This document shows positions 8,085 to 18,904 of a stretch of DNA of 64,000 nt, one piece after another. The notes below the pieces were generated by a model. It made no database searches and had not been told where the DNA came from. It saw nothing but the letters and a program-made list of their open reading frames with translations. The DNA lies in the NCBI GenBank assembly GCA_021846275.1, contig JAJZBZ010000001.1:310001-374000 (forward strand). The letters run 5' to 3'. Origin of the DNA: Acidobacteriota bacterium. Its GTDB lineage: Bacteria; Acidobacteriota; Terriglobia; Terriglobales; Acidobacteriaceae. A program made the translations under genes and the position numbers. Within the stretch, counting starts at the first letter, position 1. Each line of letters opens with the position of its first letter.

Positions 8085-9827
8085 TCACTGAGCGGCTGGC
8101 GCGGGGTTTGCCGGTGGGTTCGTCGCGGTCGGTTGAGCAGGCTGCGTGGGCTGGGTCTGCGCGGCCTCGTATCGCTTCAAACGATAGTAGATCGGCGTCA
8201 CCTCAAACGGCATCTTGTCGCGGGCATTCATCGGGGCGTAGCGCTTCGCGTTCAGCATGTGCTCGATGTCATCCCATGGATCGGTCTTCAGCCAGCTTCC
8301 CAGCGGGAAGGCTGCGACCTGCGTCAGGTCGTCCTGGTTCAGTTTCGGCGCGCCCTGTTCCAGCGCCGCCATCCAAGGTGTGCCGTCGGCCTGAAGCAGA
8401 GAATCGCCCAGCTTCGGCGTGTTCAGCTCCTTCAGCACCTTGCCGCTGTCGGCCAGTTGCTCCATATAGAGTCCGGCATTGCCCAGCCTATCCTTGTACA
8501 TCGACGCTTGCAGATACTTGACGGCCACCTTGGCCGCATCGGTGTTGTCCTGGTCAGTGTGGTTCATCTTGATGCGCTGGAAGGAGGATTCATCCGGGAA
8601 AAGCAGCCGGTCGTTGAAGGCATAGCGCGTATCGATGTGATGTCCGAGCGCCACGTGCGCCAATTCCATCGAGACGACCGCCGCAATCGACTCCTCGTTG
8701 GGAAGCGTGTCGATCAGCCCCTTGCTCAGCAGGATCGTGTTGCCGACGGTCGTCGCTTCCACTGTCGTCGTCAGCAGGATGCGCGCATGGACCGGATCCG
8801 GGAAGTTCAGGTTGTTTGGCACTTCGAGGTTGATGATGATCTGCTCCAGCGTCTTGTCAAAGTCGCTCGGCGGGGCCAGTAATCCGGCCTGTTGCAGGCG
8901 GTCCAGAACGTTGTTTTCCGCCTGCTGCACCCAGAGTCTGCTGGCTTCAAGCGGCGTCACGTCTTCGGAGTTCTGGCTCTGGTCCACGGCACCTTCCACT
9001 TCCACCGAGACGTTGTCGCTGTCGCGCGTTGGCAATGTGAGCGAATAGCCCCAGAAGTGCGTCTGCGCGCGCAGGCCCAGGCTCTTGTTGCCCTCGATGC
9101 GCTCCGACTCCTCAACATAAATCGCCGCGGGCAGCCAGAGATTCGGCTGCATATTCATGCGCCAGCTATCGAAGTGGAAGTACTCCTTCGTGTTGTCCTC
9201 GCTTGTGTTCTCGGTGTAGCTGCCGTTGAAGCGGACAACATTGCCGTCCTGGTCTTCCACCCAGATGCGACCATTGAAGCGCCCCTCGCCCTTCACGCGC
9301 GGATGCACATCGAAGACGACCGTGCGAATGCTGCCCAAAAACTCGCGGCGCACGTAGTTGAACTCGTAATGCTGGCGATCAAAGCCCACGGGATCGATGA
9401 ACATCATGTCCATGAAGCCCTGCGTGTTGTAGCTTTCCTGATCGAGGTGCAGCGCCTTGCCAATGTGAGTGAAGGCGGCCAGCGAGCCTTTGAAGAATCC
9501 GTGCTCCCTCTTTGCCGGATTCTCGTAGGGTTTGTCGATGAAAACCTTGTGAAAATCCACGCGGCTCAGCATGTAGGTGTCGGAAACGGGCACCTGATAG
9601 AGCTTCGCGTCTGGCTTCATATCCTGGATATAGGTTTCCACCAGCGGCGTATGCTGCTGGATGTTCTGGATAATCACCTTCTCGCGCGCAATTGCCTTAT
9701 CCACCAGCGCGGACTGCGCCGGTGTCAGCGGATGCGTGACCTCATACTTCGGCTGCTTTTTGGCAAAAGCCAGATGCGTGCTCAACGCAAGCACAAAAAG
9801 GGCGAGGGAAGACTTGTGCAGTTTCAT
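8085..9827 (-). CDS. M48-like peptidase-related secreted protein with degenerate HExxH
   Basis: 580 aa; signal MKLHKSSLALFVLALSTHLAFA; AAVVSMELAHVALGHHIDT resembles M48 HELAHVALGH with His->Met. Confidence 0.7.
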   Translation of the reverse strand: MKLHKSSLALFVLALSTHLAFAKKQPKYEVTHPLTPAQSALVDKAIAREKVIIQNIQQHTPLVETYIQDMKPDAKLYQVPVSDTYMLSRVDFHKVFIDKPYENPAKREHGFFKGSLAAFTHIGKALHLDQESYNTQGFMDMMFIDPVGFDRQHYEFNYVRREFLGSIRTVVFDVHPRVKGEGRFNGRIWVEDQDGNVVRFNGSYTENTSEDNTKEYFHFDSWRMNMQPNLWLPAAIYVEESERIEGNKSLGLRAQTHFWGYSLTLPTRDSDNVSVEVEGAVDQSQNSEDVTPLEASRLWVQQAENNVLDRLQQAGLLAPPSDFDKTLEQIIINLEVPNNLNFPDPVHARILLTTTVEATTVGNTILLSKGLIDTLPNEESIAAVVSMELAHVALGHHIDTRYAFNDRLLFPDESSFQRIKMNHTDQDNTDAAKVAVKYLQASMYKDRLGNAGLYMEQLADSGKVLKELNTPKLGDSLLQADGTPWMAALEQGAPKLNQDDLTQVAAFPLGSWLKTDPWDDIEHMLNAKRYAPMNARDKMPFEVTPIYYRLKRYEAAQTQPTQPAQPTATNPPANPAPAAQ

Positions 9828-9898
9828 GACAATCTCCTGTTATTCGGCGCTCACGCCGTTCCATGGATTGCGCGGCTTTTTTCTCATCATCGCACGGT

Positions 9899-10960
9899 TC
9901 ATGCCGTCTGGAACCGCACAATGATGTTGGTCGAGTAATCCACGGGTTGTCCGTTGCGCGTAGCGGGTCGGAAACGGTAAGTTGACGCTGACCGGATCGC
10001 TGACTGATCCAGCCCATGTCCAAGGCCACGCACAACACCATGCACCACAGTCGTCCCAGCGGACGTAATCGTTACACTCAGCACCACATCACCCTGAATC
10101 TTCATCTCGCGGGCTTCCGGCGTGTACTCCGGCTTGTTGCTCACCACCAGCACGGGCGCTGTTGTACGCACCTCCGGTGCGGCGGCCATTACCGGTGCCG
10201 CCGGTTTCACCAGACCGGGAATTCCGGCAGAAGCAACATGTCCGACCGTCGCCGGACCCTGCATCGCCGCGACGGGAATACCCGCCGAGGCAACCTTGCC
10301 CACGATACCTGCGCTTGACCCGGATCGCGTTCCGTTGCCGAATCCCGCCGAGCCAACCACGCCGCGCGGCGCTTCAGCCTTGCCCTGATTACCGCCAAAT
10401 GGATTGCCCAGCGCGGCCACTGTCGCCGGTCGATTCGCGTTTGGGTTGGGGCGCGTTCCGTTCAGGTCGCCAAAGTGGACCGCTTCCGTGGACGGGTGTG
10501 CCTGGGGAGTGACCGCCGGAGCGGCCGCGAAGGCAAGCGCGGCCTTGGGCTGCGGAGCCAGCACCACCTGCGGCTTGACCACGGGCACAGTCGGCAGCGC
10601 TGGTTTCTCCTTCATCACTTCCAGCGGCTGCATCTGTGGCTTCGGCTCCTGGCGCTGAATCACCAGATGCGGCGGCTGGATGTGGACGGTCTCGGGAACC
10701 GGCGGCGGTGGAATCTTCGGTGTCGGCGGCGTCTTCACCTTGATCTCCGGTGGTTTGGAGATGGGAAGGTCCAGTGTGATCGACTCCATGCGCCGCTGCA
10801 CGATCGCGTGATGCGCAAATGTGCCAAGCAGCAGGAGCAAAGCCAGCAGGCTCGCGTTCAACGCCGCGCTTGCGAGAAAAGTTGCCGGATTCCGTTCTGG
10901 TTCTGGCAGCAGTCCGAAACGCGGGGGATTCGCATCGGGTTGCATCGACATAAATTTCAA
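9899..10960 (-). CDS. TonB-family energy transducer
   Basis: Single N-terminal TM, Pro-rich linker PPEIKVKTPPTPKIPPPPVPE, C-terminal YTPEAREMKIQGDVVLSVTITSAGTT...YRFRPATRNGQPV TonB domain. Confidence 0.88.
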   Translation of the reverse strand: MKFMSMQPDANPPRFGLLPEPERNPATFLASAALNASLLALLLLLGTFAHHAIVQRRMESITLDLPISKPPEIKVKTPPTPKIPPPPVPETVHIQPPHLVIQRQEPKPQMQPLEVMKEKPALPTVPVVKPQVVLAPQPKAALAFAAAPAVTPQAHPSTEAVHFGDLNGTRPNPNANRPATVAALGNPFGGNQGKAEAPRGVVGSAGFGNGTRSGSSAGIVGKVASAGIPVAAMQGPATVGHVASAGIPGLVKPAAPVMAAAPEVRTTAPVLVVSNKPEYTPEAREMKIQGDVVLSVTITSAGTTVVHGVVRGLGHGLDQSAIRSASTYRFRPATRNGQPVDYSTNIIVRFQTA

Positions 10961-11122
10961 TCCTAAAAAGTGAAGGGTGTCGAACTTTCACTTCGGCTGG
11001 TCTGCGCGGCAACAGGTACGCAGGAAACAGAGGATATCTCCGGATCGTGCCGAAGATTGATTTTGTGGGCAAGCTGCATACTCTAAACTTAACTGAAACG
11101 GGCAGGACGGAGAATCTTTTTT

Positions 11123-12139
11123 ATGAAAATTCTGGTCACAGGTGGCGCGGGGTATATCGGCAGTACCATTGCGGAACTGCTGCTGGATCGCGGCCACAAA
11201 GTGGTTATTTTAGACAACCTTTGCCATGCTCATCGGAACTCGATTCCCGCACGTGCCGTGTTCGTGGAGGCATCGCTTGCGGATCGGGAACGGATTGAGA
11301 CTCTTTTCCGCGATGCCATTGCATCGGGAGAGGCTTTTGATGGCGTCATCCATTTCGCTGCGCTCATTGAGGCCGGCGAATCCATGCAGAAGCCGGAGTT
11401 GTACTTCCGCAACAACACCGCCGCGACGCTCGCCCTGCTTGAGGCGATGATCGCCTGCGGGCCGCGCCGCCTGGTTTTTTCCTCCACCGCCGCCGTTTAC
11501 GGTGAGCCGGAGGTCGTGCCCATTCCGGAATCCGCGCGCCTTCAGCCCACCAACGCCTACGGCGAATCGAAGCTGCTGGTCGAGCAGATGCTCAACTGGT
11601 TCCACAGCATCCACGGCCTGCGCAGCGCCTCGCTGCGCTACTTCAACGTTGCCGGAGCAGCCGAAACCCCGGACGGCATCGTGCGTGGCGAATCCCACGA
11701 GCCGGAGTCGCACCTGATCCCGCTCATCCTTGACGTTGCGCTGGGCCGCCGAGCCTCGATCAAAATCTTTGGCAACGACTATCCCACGCTGGACGGCACC
11801 TGCATCCGCGACTATGTCCACGTCGCCGATCTGGCCGAGGCTCACCTGCTCGCGTTGCAGGCGCTGGAGACACCGCGCGCTGCGGACCATCGCCTGATCT
11901 ACAACCTCGGCAACGGAGCCGGATTCACCGTGCAGCAGGTCATCGAATCGGCTCGCCGCGTCACCGGCCGCCCCATTCCTTCCGAGATGCATCCGCGCCG
12001 TCCAGGCGATCCGGCCGTGCTCGTCGCCTCCAGTTCGCGCGCCATCTCCGAACTGGGATGGAAGCCGCATTACACGACGCTGGATGAGATTCTGCGCACG
12101 GCGTGGGCCTGGCATCAACGCCGCTATTCCGCTCGCTGA
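11123..12139 (+). CDS. galE: UDP-glucose 4-epimerase
   Basis: MKILVTGGAGYIGSTIAELLLDRGHKVVILDN Rossmann motif; YGESKLLVEQML; GTCIRDYVHVADLAEAHLLAL. Confidence 0.88.
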   Translation: MKILVTGGAGYIGSTIAELLLDRGHKVVILDNLCHAHRNSIPARAVFVEASLADRERIETLFRDAIASGEAFDGVIHFAALIEAGESMQKPELYFRNNTAATLALLEAMIACGPRRLVFSSTAAVYGEPEVVPIPESARLQPTNAYGESKLLVEQMLNWFHSIHGLRSASLRYFNVAGAAETPDGIVRGESHEPESHLIPLILDVALGRRASIKIFGNDYPTLDGTCIRDYVHVADLAEAHLLALQALETPRAADHRLIYNLGNGAGFTVQQVIESARRVTGRPIPSEMHPRRPGDPAVLVASSSRAISELGWKPHYTTLDEILRTAWAWHQRRYSAR

Positions 12140-13149
12140 TCATCATGCCGTGTCAGTCGTTCACAACCCTGCTCTTCAAGTTGCTGTATCTCCTCGTCCG
12201 CGAGACCGAAGAGGTAGAGCAGCGCGTCCAGTCCTTGCCCGCTGATCGCGCACTCGGCGCTGGCCCGCACGAGCGGCTTGGCGTGAAAGGCGACGCCGAG
12301 TCCGCTCAGTCGCAGCATGGGCAGATCGTTGGCTCCGTCTCCGACTGCTGCGGTCTGGTGCAGCGGAATGCCCTCGCGCGAGGCAATCTCGCCCAGCAGC
12401 GCGGCCTTGCGCGCGCCATCCACAATCTCGCCGCGAATCTCGCCCGTCACCACGCCTGAACGAATGTCCAGCTCGTTGGCGTGCAGATCGTCAATTCCCA
12501 ACCGCTGCTGGAGCGCTCGACCAAAGAATGTGAACCCGCCGGAAAGCACTGCCGTGCGTACGTGGAGCGCGCGCAACACGGCAAAGAGCCGCTCCGTGCC
12601 GGGCATCAGCGGAATCCGCCCGATCAGGCTCAAGGCCGCACTCTCCGGCAGTCCGCGCAGCAGCGCCACGCGGCGGCGAAAGCTCTCCTGAAAGACCAGT
12701 TCGCCGCGCATTGCCGCTGCGGTAATCGCCGAGACCTGCTCGCCGACTCCCGCCAGACGCGCTAGCTCGTCGATGACCTCGCCCTGAATCAGCGTCGAAT
12801 CCATATCGAAGGCAGCCAGACGCGGCAGGCGGCGCTGGCGCGGCGTGGCCAGCACGGCAAAATCCGTGTCGGTTGATTCACCCAGCGAACGCAGCTCGGC
12901 GCGCAATGGCTCCGTCCGCTCCGCCGCAGCCGTCACGCTCCACTCCACACAGCCGCGCGCGAAGATGCCTGTAGGCTGCGCCGTCAGCCAGCGCTCGTCC
13001 ACAACCTGCGCGCCCAGCCCGGCGACGCACCGCCGCGCGGCGCCGAGCGCTGGCTCATCCAGTGTGTCGCGCATCGCCAGCAGGCGCAGCGTTGTTGGCT
13101 GCATTGTCGCAGCGGTTCTGTTCTCAATATGCAATTCGTTCTCTGTCAT
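12124..13149 (-). CDS. serB: Phosphoserine phosphatase
   Basis: HAD motif FDMDSTLIQGEVIDELARLAGVGEQVSAIT, VLSGGFTFFGRALQQRLGID, AVGDGANDLPML. Confidence 0.92.
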   Translation of the reverse strand: MTENELHIENRTAATMQPTTLRLLAMRDTLDEPALGAARRCVAGLGAQVVDERWLTAQPTGIFARGCVEWSVTAAAERTEPLRAELRSLGESTDTDFAVLATPRQRRLPRLAAFDMDSTLIQGEVIDELARLAGVGEQVSAITAAAMRGELVFQESFRRRVALLRGLPESAALSLIGRIPLMPGTERLFAVLRALHVRTAVLSGGFTFFGRALQQRLGIDDLHANELDIRSGVVTGEIRGEIVDGARKAALLGEIASREGIPLHQTAAVGDGANDLPMLRLSGLGVAFHAKPLVRASAECAISGQGLDALLYLFGLADEEIQQLEEQGCERLTRHDDQRAE

Positions 13150-13409
13150 TCGCCTCTCGTCGTTGCTCCTGAAAGAATTGTTGCCGGGTAAACTCCTGCG
13201 AATGAAGCTGTGGTGATCGGGTGATGTGGAGACCCGTCAACCCTCACGCTGTTCCGGCCAGCCGCTTGCCGCTCCTGTGTCTCAACGCTTATTGTTTCAT
13301 TCGATCCCTGCGTGTAGTTGTTCCCCGCGCCGGATCGAGTGCGACAGCCGGGTCAGCCATCGTTGCTGCCGCATTTTTGTAAATTGATTTGGACTGAAGG
13401 AATTCTCTG

Positions 13410-15413
13410 ATGACCACGGAATCCCACGCGGCACCGCAGGCATCCGGCGCCAATGGAAACAATTTTGATTCGATTTTACGGGAGAATCGCGTCTTCGCTC
13501 CCAGCGCTGAATTTGCGTCCCGCGCGCATATACGTTCCATCGAGCAGTACCACGCACTCTATGCCCGTTCCATCGCTGATCCGGAGTCGTTCTGGGCCGA
13601 GGCCGCACGGGAACTCGACTGGTTCGCGCCGTGGTCGCAGGTTCTGAACTGGAAGCTGCCCGAGGCGAAGTGGTTCGTCGATGGCAAGCTCAATCTCTGT
13701 CACAACTGCGTGGATCGCCACGCAGTGGGCGCGCGCGCGGACAAGACCGCTCTGCTCTGGGTCGGTGAGCCATCCGGCGAGCTGCGCCGCATCAGCTATC
13801 GCGAGCTGCATCATGAGGTTCAGCGCGCGGCCAGCGCCCTGCTCGCGCTCGGCATTCAGAAAGGTGACCGAGTGGCCATCTACATGGGCATGACGCCGGA
13901 GCTTGCGATTGCAGTTCTGGCCTGCGCGCGCATCGGCGCTGTCCACTCCGTCATCTTCGGAGGGTTCGCCGCCAGCGCCATAGCCGACCGCGTGAACGAC
14001 GCTGCGTGCGTCGCCATCCTCACGCAGGACGGAAGCTGGCGTCGCGGTTCGGAGATTCCGCTCAAGGCCACCGTCGATCAGGCGCTGGAACACACGCCCT
14101 CGGTGCGCCACGTCGTCGTCCTGCGCCGCACGGGAACGCAGGTCGCCATGCAGGCCGGACGCGATCACTGGTGGCATGAGCTTGTAGCCACAGCCGATCC
14201 CGTCTGCGCGCCGGAGCCGATGGACGCCGAAGACCCGCTCTACATTCTTTACACCTCCGGCACCACGGGCAAGCCGAAAGGCCTCGTACACACCACTGGC
14301 GGTTATGGCGTGCAGACGTATCTGACGACGAAGTACATTTTTGACCTGCGCGAGGACGATGTGTACTGGTGTACGGCGGACATCGGCTGGGTGACGGGCC
14401 ACAGCTACGTCGTCTACGGTCCGCTGGCCAACGGGGCAACCGTCCTGATGTATGAGGGCGCGCCGAATTTTCCGGATTTTTCCCGCTTCTGGCAGATCAT
14501 CGAAGAGCATCGCGTCACGGTTTTCTACACTGCTCCAACGGCGATTCGCGCCTTCATCAAGTGGGGCAACGAGCACGTGGAGAAGCACGACCTCAGCTCG
14601 CTTCGCCTGCTGGGCACGGTCGGTGAGCCGATCAACCCCGAAGCCTGGATGTGGTATCGCGAAAAGATCGGCGGGAGCCGCTGCCCCATCGTCGATACCT
14701 GGTGGCAGACCGAGACAGGCGGCATCATGGTCGCGCCGGTGCCAGGAGCCGTGCCCACCAAGCCCGGCTCCGCCACGCTGCCGTTCTTCGGCATCGAGCC
14801 GGATGTGGTGGATCGCGCCGGGCAGTCTGTGCCCGCCGGCAGCGGCGGCCTACTCGTCGTGCGTCGCCCCTGGCCGTCGATGGCCCGCACGGTCTATGGT
14901 GACGCCGAGCGCTATCGCAAAACCTACTGGTCCGACGTTCCCGGCTGCTACTTCACCGGCGACGGCGCACGCCGCGACCAGGACGGCTATCTCTGGCTCA
15001 TGGGCCGCGTCGATGACGTCATCAACGTCAGCGGCCATCGCCTGGGAACGATGGAGGTTGAGTCGGCACTTGTCGCCCATCCTAAAGTCGCTGAAGCTGC
15101 CGTCGTCGGTCGCCCGGACGAGATGAAAGGCCAGGCCATTGTCGCCTTCGTCACCCTGGAGTCGGTCGCTGCCCGTTCGGAGTCGCTGAACGCGCTGAAG
15201 GACGAGCTTAAGCGCTGGGTTGCGCAGGAGATTGGCGCGCTTGCCCGTCCCGAGGAGATTCGCTTCACCGATGTGCTGCCGAAGACGCGCAGCGGCAAGA
15301 TCATGCGCCGCTTGCTGCGCGAACTGGCCACGACGGGAACCATCGCAGGCGATACGACCACGCTTGAAGATTTTTCCGCACTGGCCCGATTGCGCGAAAA
15401 CGACGAGTCCTGA
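13410..15413 (+). CDS. acsA: Acetyl-CoA synthetase
   Basis: 667 aa; [71 protein letters not shown]. Confidence 0.95.
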   Translation: MTTESHAAPQASGANGNNFDSILRENRVFAPSAEFASRAHIRSIEQYHALYARSIADPESFWAEAARELDWFAPWSQVLNWKLPEAKWFVDGKLNLCHNCVDRHAVGARADKTALLWVGEPSGELRRISYRELHHEVQRAASALLALGIQKGDRVAIYMGMTPELAIAVLACARIGAVHSVIFGGFAASAIADRVNDAACVAILTQDGSWRRGSEIPLKATVDQALEHTPSVRHVVVLRRTGTQVAMQAGRDHWWHELVATADPVCAPEPMDAEDPLYILYTSGTTGKPKGLVHTTGGYGVQTYLTTKYIFDLREDDVYWCTADIGWVTGHSYVVYGPLANGATVLMYEGAPNFPDFSRFWQIIEEHRVTVFYTAPTAIRAFIKWGNEHVEKHDLSSLRLLGTVGEPINPEAWMWYREKIGGSRCPIVDTWWQTETGGIMVAPVPGAVPTKPGSATLPFFGIEPDVVDRAGQSVPAGSGGLLVVRRPWPSMARTVYGDAERYRKTYWSDVPGCYFTGDGARRDQDGYLWLMGRVDDVINVSGHRLGTMEVESALVAHPKVAEAAVVGRPDEMKGQAIVAFVTLESVAARSESLNALKDELKRWVAQEIGALARPEEIRFTDVLPKTRSGKIMRRLLRELATTGTIAGDTTTLEDFSALARLRENDES

Positions 15414-15484
15414 TCGCGATTTGATTCCAGCGCTGAAACGGGCTGATTGCGCCGTCGTTCGCGCGCGGTGATTTATTCTGTCAT

Positions 15485-16285
15485 GTGATGTGTAATCGTT
15501 CTGTTTTTCTCTTGTTCGCAGTGCTGGCCTGCGTCAGCTTCTCGTCTCAGGCTCAGCAGACACCACCCACGCAGCCAGCCGCAGGTTCCACAGCCCAGCA
15601 GGGCCAGGCGGGAACTCCGCAGCCCGGCGCGTCCCCATCGGCTCCCGCATCTGACGCGGATCTGCCCGACGGACCCACGCCGCAGGCCGCCGCTTTCATT
15701 CACCCCAACGGACCCCACGTCATCTTTCAGACCTCGATGGGCCGCATCGTCTGCCAGTTCTACCAGAAGCAGGCTCCGAACGCCGTCGCCAATTTCATTG
15801 GCCTCGCCACGGGAACAAAAGACTGGGTTGATCCCACAAGCCAGAAAAAAGTCAGCGGCAAGCCCTACTACGACGGAACGACCTTTCACCGCGTGATTCC
15901 AGGCTTCATGATTCAGGGCGGCGATCCGACAGGCACCGGCATGGGCGATCCCGGCTACAAATTTGACGACGAGTTCGATCCCAACCTCAACTTCGACGAG
16001 CCGGGCCGGCTCGCGATGGCGAACTCCGGTCCGAACACCAACGGGAGCCAATTCTTCATCACCGAGCAGGCCTATGCCTCGCTCGATCAGCACTACACCA
16101 TCTTCGGCCAGTGTGATCCTGACGGCGTCGAGGTTGTCAAAGCCATTGCCCGCGTGGATCGCGACGAGAACGACAAGCCCGTGACGCCTGTCATCCTCAA
16201 CAAGGTCACCATCATCCCCGAGGGCCAGCCCGTGCCGCCGCTGCCAGCCGAGCCACCCGCTCCAGCCTCCGGAATTCAACACTGA
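15485..16285 (+). CDS. Secreted cyclophilin-type peptidyl-prolyl isomerase
   Basis: Signal-like N-terminus; TFHRVIPGFMIQGGDPTGTGMGDPGY and NSGPNTNGSQFFIT motifs. Confidence 0.92.
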   Translation: MMCNRSVFLLFAVLACVSFSSQAQQTPPTQPAAGSTAQQGQAGTPQPGASPSAPASDADLPDGPTPQAAAFIHPNGPHVIFQTSMGRIVCQFYQKQAPNAVANFIGLATGTKDWVDPTSQKKVSGKPYYDGTTFHRVIPGFMIQGGDPTGTGMGDPGYKFDDEFDPNLNFDEPGRLAMANSGPNTNGSQFFITEQAYASLDQHYTIFGQCDPDGVEVVKAIARVDRDENDKPVTPVILNKVTIIPEGQPVPPLPAEPPAPASGIQH

Positions 16286-16366
16286 TGCGGCTGCAGCAGT
16301 AGCCCGCTTTTATTTCTCTTCCGGCAACAGGTCATGAACCTGCGCCTCAACCAGAAAGGAATTTGC

Positions 16367-16897
16367 ATGGAACTCACCACCGGCACCTACGCCATCTTCA
16401 ATACCACCGAGGGCAAGATCACCATTCGTTTGTTTCCGGAGGACGCCCCGCTCACCGTTGCCAATTTCATCGAACTGGCCGAGGGCAAGCGCGAGTGGAA
16501 GCATCCGCTCACCGGCAAAACCTCGACCGACAAGCTCTACGACGGAACCATCTTCCACCGCGTGATTCCCGACTTCATGGTTCAGGGCGGCGATCCGGCG
16601 GGCAGCGGCATGGGCGGCCCTGGCTATCGCTTTCAGGACGAGACACGCGGCTCGCGCCACAGCTTTGACAAGCCGGGCAAGCTGGCCATGGCCAACTCAG
16701 GACCGAACACCAACGGCAGCCAGTTCTTCATCACCGTCGCGCCCACGTCCTGGCTCACCGGACGTCACACCATCTTCGGCGAAGTCGTCGAAGGGCAGGA
16801 GATTGCTGTAAAGATCACTCAGGTTCCGCGCAATTCGCAGGACAAGCCGCACAAGCCTGTCGTGCTGGAGTCGGTCGTCATCGAGCGTGTGGCCTGA
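16367..16897 (+). CDS. Cytoplasmic cyclophilin-type peptidyl-prolyl isomerase
   Basis: IFHRVIPDFMVQGGDPAGSGMGGPGY, NSGPNTNGSQFFITV; AGAAAGGA SD supports ATG at 16367 rather than the ORF start 16334. Confidence 0.92.
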   Translation: MELTTGTYAIFNTTEGKITIRLFPEDAPLTVANFIELAEGKREWKHPLTGKTSTDKLYDGTIFHRVIPDFMVQGGDPAGSGMGGPGYRFQDETRGSRHSFDKPGKLAMANSGPNTNGSQFFITVAPTSWLTGRHTIFGEVVEGQEIAVKITQVPRNSQDKPHKPVVLESVVIERVA

Positions 16898-16978
16898 TCT
16901 GCTCCGCCTCAAAAATTACTCAGAGCGCGTAAGCATCTTTCCGTGAGTCGGCCTTCTGCGCCGACTCGCTTTTGCGCC

Positions 16979-18157
16979 TCAGTATGCCGGGATGCCCGTG
17001 ATGTGCTGCCCGATCACGAGTCCATGCACATCGTGCGTTCCTTCGTACGTGATGACGGATTCCAGATTCATCATGTGGCGCATGATCGGATAATCCTCCG
17101 TGATGCCGTTCGCTCCGAGCACCTGCCGCGCAATCCGTGCCGACTCCAGCGCCATCCACACGTTGTTGCGCTTCGCCAGCGAGATCAATTCGTGTCCAAG
17201 CTGCCCCTTGTCCTTCAGCCGTCCGGCATGCAGGCTCAGCAACTGCGCCTTGGAAATCTCCGAGATCATCCACACCAGTTTTTCCTGAATCAACTGGTGG
17301 CTGGCAATCGGCTCATTGCGAAACTGCTTGCGCATCAGCGCATACTGCCGCGCCGTGTCATAGACGGCCATCGCCGCGCCAATCGCTCCCCAGCTAATTC
17401 CATACCGCGCCTGATTCAGGCACATCAGCGCGCTCTTCAGCCCGCCCGAACCGGGCAGCAGATTTTCCTTCGGGACGCGAACCTCCTGCAGAGACAGGCC
17501 CGCAGTCACCGACGCGCGCAAAGACCATTTTCCATGCACCTCGTCGGCGTGGAATCCCTTGCGATCCGTCTCCACCAGGAATCCGCGAACCCTGTCATTC
17601 TCGTCCGCAACCTTCGCCCAGATGATCGCCACATCGGCAATCGTACCCGACGTGATCCACATCTTTTCGCCGCTGATCACGTACTCATCGCCATCGCGCA
17701 CGGCGCGCGTCGTCATCCCGCCAGGATTCGATCCAAAACCCGGCTCTGTCAGTCCAAAGCAGCCCAGTTTGCGCCCGGCAGCAAGCTCTGGCAGCCATTT
17801 ATTCTTCTGTTCCTCGCTTCCTAATGCGTAAATCGGATACATCACCAGCGCCGACTGCACGCTCACGAAGCTGCGAATCCCGGAGTCGCCGCGCTCCAGT
17901 TCCTGCATCACCAGCCCGTACTCGACATTGGACATTCCCGCGCAGCCGTAGCCTTCGATATTGGCGCCAAAGAATCCCAACTCCGCCATCTGTGGCACCA
18001 GTTCGCGTGGAAAACGCCCCTCACGGAAACACTCCTCTATGATCGGAATGATGTTGTCTTCCACAAACTGGCGCGCAGTGTTGCGCACCATCCGCTCGTC
18101 TTCGTTCAGCAGCGTATCAAAGCGAATCAGATCCACGTTCTGGAATGGAAATCCCAT
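16979..18157 (-). CDS. gcdH: Glutaryl-CoA dehydrogenase-like acyl-CoA dehydrogenase
   Basis: GIRSFVSVQSALVMYPIYALGSEEQKNKWLP, GCFGLTEPGFGSNPGGM, ITYEGTHDVHGLVIG. Confidence 0.85.
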   Translation of the reverse strand: MGFPFQNVDLIRFDTLLNEDERMVRNTARQFVEDNIIPIIEECFREGRFPRELVPQMAELGFFGANIEGYGCAGMSNVEYGLVMQELERGDSGIRSFVSVQSALVMYPIYALGSEEQKNKWLPELAAGRKLGCFGLTEPGFGSNPGGMTTRAVRDGDEYVISGEKMWITSGTIADVAIIWAKVADENDRVRGFLVETDRKGFHADEVHGKWSLRASVTAGLSLQEVRVPKENLLPGSGGLKSALMCLNQARYGISWGAIGAAMAVYDTARQYALMRKQFRNEPIASHQLIQEKLVWMISEISKAQLLSLHAGRLKDKGQLGHELISLAKRNNVWMALESARIARQVLGANGITEDYPIMRHMMNLESVITYEGTHDVHGLVIGQHITGIPAY

Positions 18158-18342
18158 GGTTTTTCCCTGTCGTCCTTTCGCGGCACCGCGCCGTGCCGAC
18201 GCATCGCAGCCCTATTCACGCTAGCAGGTTGAGCCTGTGCTCGAAAAGCATCCGCTTTTGCCTCAGTAAAACCGGATGCAGGGTATCAGGAAGCGCTCTG
18301 ATTTCACAGTCGCGATGGAGTGAGAGCGATGCCTTGCTCGGC

Positions 18343-18888
18343 TTATTGCTTCGGTCCTGCCGCAGTACGTTCCAGCCGATAGATCGGATGCAGAATCTGC
18401 TCCTCACCCCACGGGGAAGGATGCGAGTAGGTGAAACCCAACCGCTCAATCAACGCCTGCGAGTTTCCATTCTCCGGCCCGTGTCCGGCTACCAGCAGTT
18501 CCGCGTCCAGAACCGTGAACGCAAAATCAATCACGGCCCGCGCGGCTTCCTCGCCAAGACGCAGACTCCAGCACGAGCGCGCCAGATGCACACCCAGCTC
18601 CAGGGTAGTGGCGTCTTCATGGAACAGCCTCAGCCCGGAGCATCCGGCAAACTGTCCATCCTCGCGCAGAAATATCGGCCAGTACTGGATTCCATGCTGC
18701 TCCTGACGGTCGATTTCGCGTCGTAGTCGCTGGAGTGCGCCATCTTTCGTCATGACACCGCCCATGTGACGCATCACTTCCAGATGCGTCCAGAGGCTTA
18801 TGGCGAGCGCACCATCGTTCTTCGTCCATGTGCGAAAGAACAAGCGCTCGGTTGGCGGCGGATGGAGTGGCGTTTCCGTCGTCTTCAT
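18343..18888 (-). CDS. GNAT-family N-acetyltransferase (RimJ/RimL type)
   Basis: 181 aa; ERLFFRTWTKNDGALAISLW, LELGVHLARSCWSLRLGEEAARAVIDFAF, GNSQALIERLGF. Confidence 0.85.
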   Translation of the reverse strand: MKTTETPLHPPPTERLFFRTWTKNDGALAISLWTHLEVMRHMGGVMTKDGALQRLRREIDRQEQHGIQYWPIFLREDGQFAGCSGLRLFHEDATTLELGVHLARSCWSLRLGEEAARAVIDFAFTVLDAELLVAGHGPENGNSQALIERLGFTYSHPSPWGEEQILHPIYRLERTAAGPKQ

Positions 18889-18904
18889 CGCAGCCTTTCC
18901 TGGT

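Noticed and set aside
8892-9938. 348-aa plus-strand ORF opposite the M48-like gene
   Set aside because: Overlaps the better-supported minus-strand ORF and has no signal or domain.
13150-13409. Possible riboswitch or leader in the serB-acsA intergenic region
   Set aside because: No convincing conserved motif or stable paired structure identified.
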